A stretch of 64,000 nucleotides of DNA from Halocafeteria seosinensis (taxonomy: Eukaryota > Sar > Bigyra > Bicosoecida), in contig LVLI01000172.1 of NCBI GenBank assembly GCA_001687465.1, forward strand, positions 1-64,000, given 5' to 3'. This document shows, in pieces, positions 59,661 through 64,000 of this stretch. The notes below the pieces were generated by a model. That model was not told the DNA's origin. It was given only the letters and a program-made list of their open reading frames with translations, and did not search any database. Every line of letters begins with the position of its first letter. The first letter of the stretch is position 1. Position numbers and translations under genes: made by a program.

Positions 59661-60792
59661 TCACTGAGTCGTATCCTCGTGCTGTACGTCTTCGTCCGCC
59701 CACCCCATTCCCTCTCCTTCAAGAGCATCGCTTAAAAGAAATTCTGTGGCAGTCAATGTCAAGGAATTACCTGGTGATATACCAAGGCCGTTGTCTTGCA
59801 TCAGGATTGGCGTTTCCGTTTCTACTGGCTCCATCAAGGTTGCGGTGTCGTGAATGCCACCAGTTTCAGAAGATGACAGGCCCGAAACTGGAAGCTCCTG
59901 CTGTGCTTTCACTTCTGCTATTTGCTGCTCGATACTTGCACTAGGAACCAGCTTCTCCTTCTTCTGAAGAATCTCTCGTAGCTCTGCGGCTCCAATAGCA
60001 CCATCGACGAGTGATCGCCGTTGTCGTTTCTCCCCGCTTTCTACTCTTTCTAGGGCGAGGGCCGCGGAAGCGCCTGTCCTTCAAGCTGCACAAGTCGTTC
60101 AACTTTAGTTAGTAATATCTATGATATCTATCCACACACTGCAAAGCAATTTTCTTTTCCACGCATCGCTGCATGTATACACTATGGAAAAACTTTGCAT
60201 ATAAACGGAAATATAAATTTGAAGATGAGAACTTACAGTACATGGCCGCACCGGGTCACAACGTCGCTTAGCCTTGGCACAAGGCTGACATGCTCTTCTC
60301 ACTGTTTGCCTCGAGTTCTTCCTTCCGCTTGCACTCGTCGAGGCAGACGATGACAATGGCAATACTGCTGCTGAAGGCTGTTGTCCATCTGCAATTCATG
60401 ACAATACCAAGGTAGCACCCAGTCCTTGAAGTGCGAATGACGGAATAGCAGCCGACGTTCCGCTCACCACCTGAGCAAGCGACAAGTGCGAGAGTGGAGA
60501 CTATTACACGTATAGGATCCCAAGATAGCAGAGTTGACTAAACCATTGCTTGTATAACCCTCCGATACCCGAGTTCATCAATGTTCCTTCTGAGAATGCT
60601 TGATGCGACACTTCAAGGCCCAAACTTACCCTGTATCATGGAAGCGGAAAGTGCTCCATCGCAACTTTCGTGTCGACTGGTTGTAGGGATGATAGGCACC
60701 GTGGAGCTGGAAGCACTTTCTGCATGGTGATCCCCTACGCTGTCAAGAGGCCACGTGTATACTGAGGTCTTCGTCTGACTCCCAGTGGACAT
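59661..60792 (-). CDS. Zn2Cys6 transcription factor B
   Basis: Four exons (60792-60630, 60388-60237, 60168-60138, 60073-59661) give 252 residues, one more than gene A. The zinc cluster is RRACQPCAKAKRRCDPVRPC + TRCVEKKIALQC, with an intron at the same point as in A. A further intron (with TACTAAC branch site) splits the codon of the sixth cysteine (T|GC); without it the frame stops at YHRYY. After the cluster, RRSLVDGAIGAAELREILQK and ATEFLLSDALEGEGMGWADE parallel gene A, and the first exon is again Ser/Thr-rich (MSTGSQTKTSVY). Tandem paralogue of gene A by duplication; function is unknown beyond probable DNA binding. Gene B is missed if introns are ignored. Confidence 0.78.
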
Positions 60793-62423
60793 GGCAGGTA
60801 TTGCAGAGAGCGCTGTGCCTTGTAGACCAATTGGGCTGCCGACAGAAGGAAGCACTAGCGAGATAGCGAGATTTTCTGGACTATTTAAGTCTTTCCAGTG
60901 GTATTGCGTAGCCAGTGGGTCCAAGTACCGTCCGCACTCGTGTTTCATCAGCTTAACTGTATAGACTGAGAAAGTCCGCCGCGATGCACTTTCAAAAAGC
61001 GTAACGAAAAGAGTCTGTACCCTTTGAAAGAACCGAATAGGTAGTGTTCTGCACCATTAACGTGGAAACAATAACGGATGAAAAAGTCTTCCATGAGTCT
61101 GTGTCGACAATACCCTCCGGTGCTAGTATTTGAGCCGTACCGACGAGGAATAGAATATTGAAGTTGATTGTGGAAACTACCGAATGGGCAATTCATTCAG
61201 AATACCAGATTCAGATGGCAATGGATTGTTTGTAGAAAGATGAGCTCTGCCAGAGTTTCGTACTTGTACTCATGTACTCTCGGAGCTAAGTACCGTAACT
61301 GCTTTGGAAAACCCTACGTAGTCAACTCCACCCCTACACGTACACTTGAATTGGCCGTCTCCTGCGAGTAAGATTACTCCAAGGTAAGCTTCATGATTAT
61401 GAACCCCCACATTGAACTTACCTGCATTGTATGGCTCAGTGGATATTCGGCAAATTGTAAATGACCGACCAACTAATCTCTGGCTAGTACCGGTAATGGC
61501 TAATGCATTGGCAGTGTAATATCAAGGACTGTTAACTTTTTGCTCAGGACTCTCGAAGCAGTAGAAATGAGTACCTGTGGCAATCAAGAGCAATCAAGAG
61601 CAATGTTAGGTATATGTTTCCGTGGGAATTCCTTAAATTCATATGCGAACGGCCAGCTAGGACTATTCTACTCTGTAGCTCAAGTTGGAAATTAGAAGTT
61701 GGCAGTGCACGTTTTACCCGACTAGTTCAACACGGTGATCCAAAATGCTTACGCTTGTTAGAGCATGCCCGATTTCGATCAACGAATATCACATACAGTA
61801 TACGAAGTGCCATTGTGAAATCCAGATTTGGAAGACATAGGATATGTGATTTAATGCAAGGGTTGATGAGCTCTAGCTTCGCGTTTACATGGTGAACTCT
61901 CCTCGCAAAGAGTACAATTACTACCAGAACTCGGAGAGGTTCTTACTAGACACTACTGCATGAAGCATCACTTCTCATAGAGCATCGATTCCCCCTAGAG
62001 TTGCATGATTCCATAGTGGATGGAAAGCGAATGCACGTTCCTTGCAATCTAGTTATTCTTTTTCGATGCGTTTGTCGAATGGAATGTTCTCAACTCGCAA
62101 CTATTATCATATACTATGCTTGAGTATGTATTCCGCTCTTGGAAGTACCGACAGGGCTCACTGGGTTCACTCTGTTGGCACGCATGGATTGAACGAAGAT
62201 ACTTACTTCATTTTCACCAGAGATGCTTTGCTGAAACATTAATATGACGATACCTTGGGCCATGGATAGAATCCAGTACGTATTTAATTACTGTTTTTGT
62301 ATCTAGCTGAGAGTTATTTGGATTATCTGGCGCGCTTTTCCGAGTGTGTCAGAACAAGTATCAGGGTGGCACCAGCCTAACAGAATTGGGCGGGCAAGCG
62401 AGTGTTTACTTGGAGTTCAAACG
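60793..62423. other. Intergenic between Zn2Cys6 genes B and C
   Basis: 1.6 kb. Minus-strand frames at 60948-61196 (EDFFIRYCFHVNGAEHYLFG) and upstream of the gene B Met are open but unassigned; a decayed gene is possible. A short repeat CAATCAAGAG occurs twice at 61582-61601. No RNA genes seen. Promoters of B and C lie here. Confidence 0.35.
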
Positions 62424-63096
62424 ATGGCGGCATCAGAACATAAAGCAAGGAATTCACCGTCCGTTAAACGAACCCGAGGTACGGTTCAACGAGCATGCGA
62501 GCCTTGTAATAAGCTCAAAAAGCGGTGTGACTCTGGGAGACCGTGTGAAGTGAGTGCGCTAGAATCAATTCATGATGAAGAATGTACGCTACAAAGGTCT
62601 ATCTTCTATACAGCGTTGTATACGTAGGGGTATGGAATCGGAATGTAAGGATATAGTGACGAAGGCGGAAGAGAAACGCAAGATCCGCCGAAACAGAGTG
62701 ATCGAAGCCGCAAGATCTGGCCTCTGGGGATATGAGAGTAGCCAACGGCTTTTACAGCAATTGGAAGAACCATATATAGCTACAGACGTGAATAGCCTTC
62801 TACAAGTGACCAATTCGCGAACAACCGCTGCGGTGCCGACCACGACGTACAGCACCACTACCACCCCCACTTCTTCCCTACAATCCCTAGCCGTATCTTC
62901 GGCGACTTCCGCTGAGGCATCTATATCAGAATTCATACCTCGAAATCGGACACTAATGGATGAGATTAACTATGAACTAGAGTGTCCGCTTTTTCCAGCA
63001 ACTGCTGATTCGGAAACGGAAACTTCTGGGGAATCCCGCGGATCGGTGACTCAAACGAGTCATGGGGTTCCTCCATCTGGAGGCGACTCACTCTGA
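62424..63096 (+). CDS. Zn2Cys6 transcription factor C
   Basis: Two exons (62424-62549, 62614-63096) give 202 residues. The cluster QRACEPCNKLKKRCDSGRPC + ERCIRRGMESEC has the same CX2CX6CX5CX2CX8C spacing as A and B, and the intron again falls between Cys4 and Cys5 in phase 0. It is on the opposite strand and more diverged: KLKKR replaces KAKRR. The rest (EEKRKIRRNRVIEAARSGLW, a Thr-rich stretch, then LMDEINYELECPLFP) lacks the MGW-acidic end of A and B. The first exon of A/B has no clear counterpart; the frame stays open upstream to 62346, so the start is uncertain. Probable DNA-binding regulator of unknown target. Confidence 0.78.
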
Positions 63097-64000
63097 CGAT
63101 GCCAATAAACCGTCGTAATGCAAAGTCAGCCATACATTTGTATTTGGTGTGCTACACTAGTATGCACATTAAGAGACAAACAGCTGCATCTACCTTGTGT
63201 GCACCATTCGGCCATGAAACGGCGTGCTGTACGACTCCTGGGCTCCGGCGGACAGACTGGACGACGTCGCCGGCTGGTTTAGAAAAAATACACACGCTTG
63301 TCTGTCGCTTGTACTGGTGCTTTCTCTCGGACCGAGCCTTCTCTTTCATTCTGTCTAATTTTGCGTCACGGGCTGGGGATAGGCTAGACCGACATATGTA
63401 CCTTGCTAACGACAACAGCGAAATATCAATCCACAGAATCACAGTGGTACAGAATATATTTTACGATCTCATTCCTCTGAGTTAATCCATCGTCGATACA
63501 GTACAGTGTTATGCAGACCGTCACCACTAGCTTCTTGTGGAAGCTTCGACTGTTCATGGTATACTCCGGTCAGTCCGGTGTACTGTACCTGTTAATCGCC
63601 CTGACTAACAACTGAACCAAGGAGTATTACGTATCATACAAAATCAAATACCACATATTTAAGAGAGCATCGTGATATCTACTATCTGTTTAGAGACGAA
63701 AGTCAAATCTGGTGGTGTTTCGCGGGCGATGATGAATTTGAACATTCGTGCTACGGTGTAGTGACATGTGCGCTTGTACTCCCTGTCGGAGCATCCTTTG
63801 CCTAACGACCTTACCAAGTAGGAATATCAATGTCTTCTAAGATGTCAGCATGATTCTTCCGATAATGTTGCTCCCATCTGTTGGTCCAAAATCTTGGAGG
63901 ACATGTGACACTGTACCTACCGGCCTACCCATTGTTCCTTCGTACCCGTCGTTCACTGACCCGCTTGATTAATCAATCCCTGATATGATGTTGCATCTGT
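63097..64000. other. Unassigned right edge
   Basis: 900 bp with an open frame (63099-63485) lacking family resemblance and lying directly after the gene C stop. No other gene recognised up to the window edge. Confidence 0.35.

Noticed and set aside
57400-63096. Fungal contamination or transfer as source of the Zn2Cys6 genes
   Set aside because: They use the same short GT-AG introns and branch sites as the neighbouring genes, on one continuous sequence; transfer cannot be excluded but is not shown.
1-64000. CRISPR arrays, insertion sequences, rRNA or tRNA genes
   Set aside because: None found; there are no regular spaced repeats, transposase-like frames with terminal repeats, or rRNA-like stretches.

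Overview
This window comes from a nuclear eukaryotic genome. Genes are spread over both strands. Most contain short GT-AG introns of about 40-170 nt, some with a TACTAAT/TACTAAC-like branch site, and many long exons are uninterrupted. The gene set points to a flagellate protist lineage: a DNAL4-type axonemal light chain, an ODAD3/CCDC151-like docking coiled coil, an ENO4 homologue, a CDKL kinase and a dynein light intermediate chain. The CCR4 homologue has the plant/algal-style N-terminal Cys-rich region, and three fungal-type Zn2Cys6 regulators lie at the right end. Together these fit an algal or stramenopile-like protist better than an animal or a typical fungus. I cannot assign the lineage from sequence alone.

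Layout, left to right. 0.07-1.1 kb: broken minus-strand coding remnants with a Walker-B-like motif. 1.6-3.1 kb: DSC3-like ubiquitin-like membrane protein. 4.6-5.1 kb: histone H2A.Z, convergent with HIRA (5.4-9.5 kb). 11.1-12.0 kb: a GNAT-fold protein. 12.2-14.1 kb: TRAPPC12-like, head to head with the RNA polymerase I largest subunit (14.3-21.3 kb). 21.4-22.4 kb: a five-exon small gene that I reconstructed by splicing. 23.1-23.7 kb: an organelle-targeted FKBP. 24.0-26.7 kb: a disordered, possibly nucleoporin-like protein. 26.9-31.2 kb: SMC3 (nine exons), divergent from the tRNA deaminase ADAT2/TAD2 (31.7-32.3 kb). 32.4-36.0 kb: CDKL kinase, head to head with ENO4 (36.6-38.6 kb). 39.2-41.7 kb: a TBC RabGAP fused to a PX domain. 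41.9-42.3 kb: DNAL4. 43.5-43.9 kb: TspO, divergent from PNPO (44.1-44.8 kb). 45.0-46.9 kb: dynein light intermediate chain. 48.0-50.4 kb: ODAD3-like. 50.4-52.6 kb: AIF-like flavoprotein with a shortened FAD domain. 53.8-57.3 kb: CCR4 deadenylase. 57.4-63.1 kb: three Zn2Cys6 proteins.

Functional themes are chromatin and chromosome biology (H2A.Z, HIRA, SMC3), rRNA transcription (RPA1), trafficking (TRAPPC12, TBC-PX, DLIC) and cilia (CDKL, ENO4, DNAL4, ODAD3-like). The cilia genes are spaced over about 18 kb. The most unusual items are the reconstructed small gene, the Zn2Cys6 trio with an intron at the same point inside the zinc cluster, the TBC-PX fusion and the AIF relative with an eroded FAD site. 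All spliced models were built by eye from splice motifs, reading-frame phase and family resemblance. Each total coding length given for a spliced model is divisible by three.
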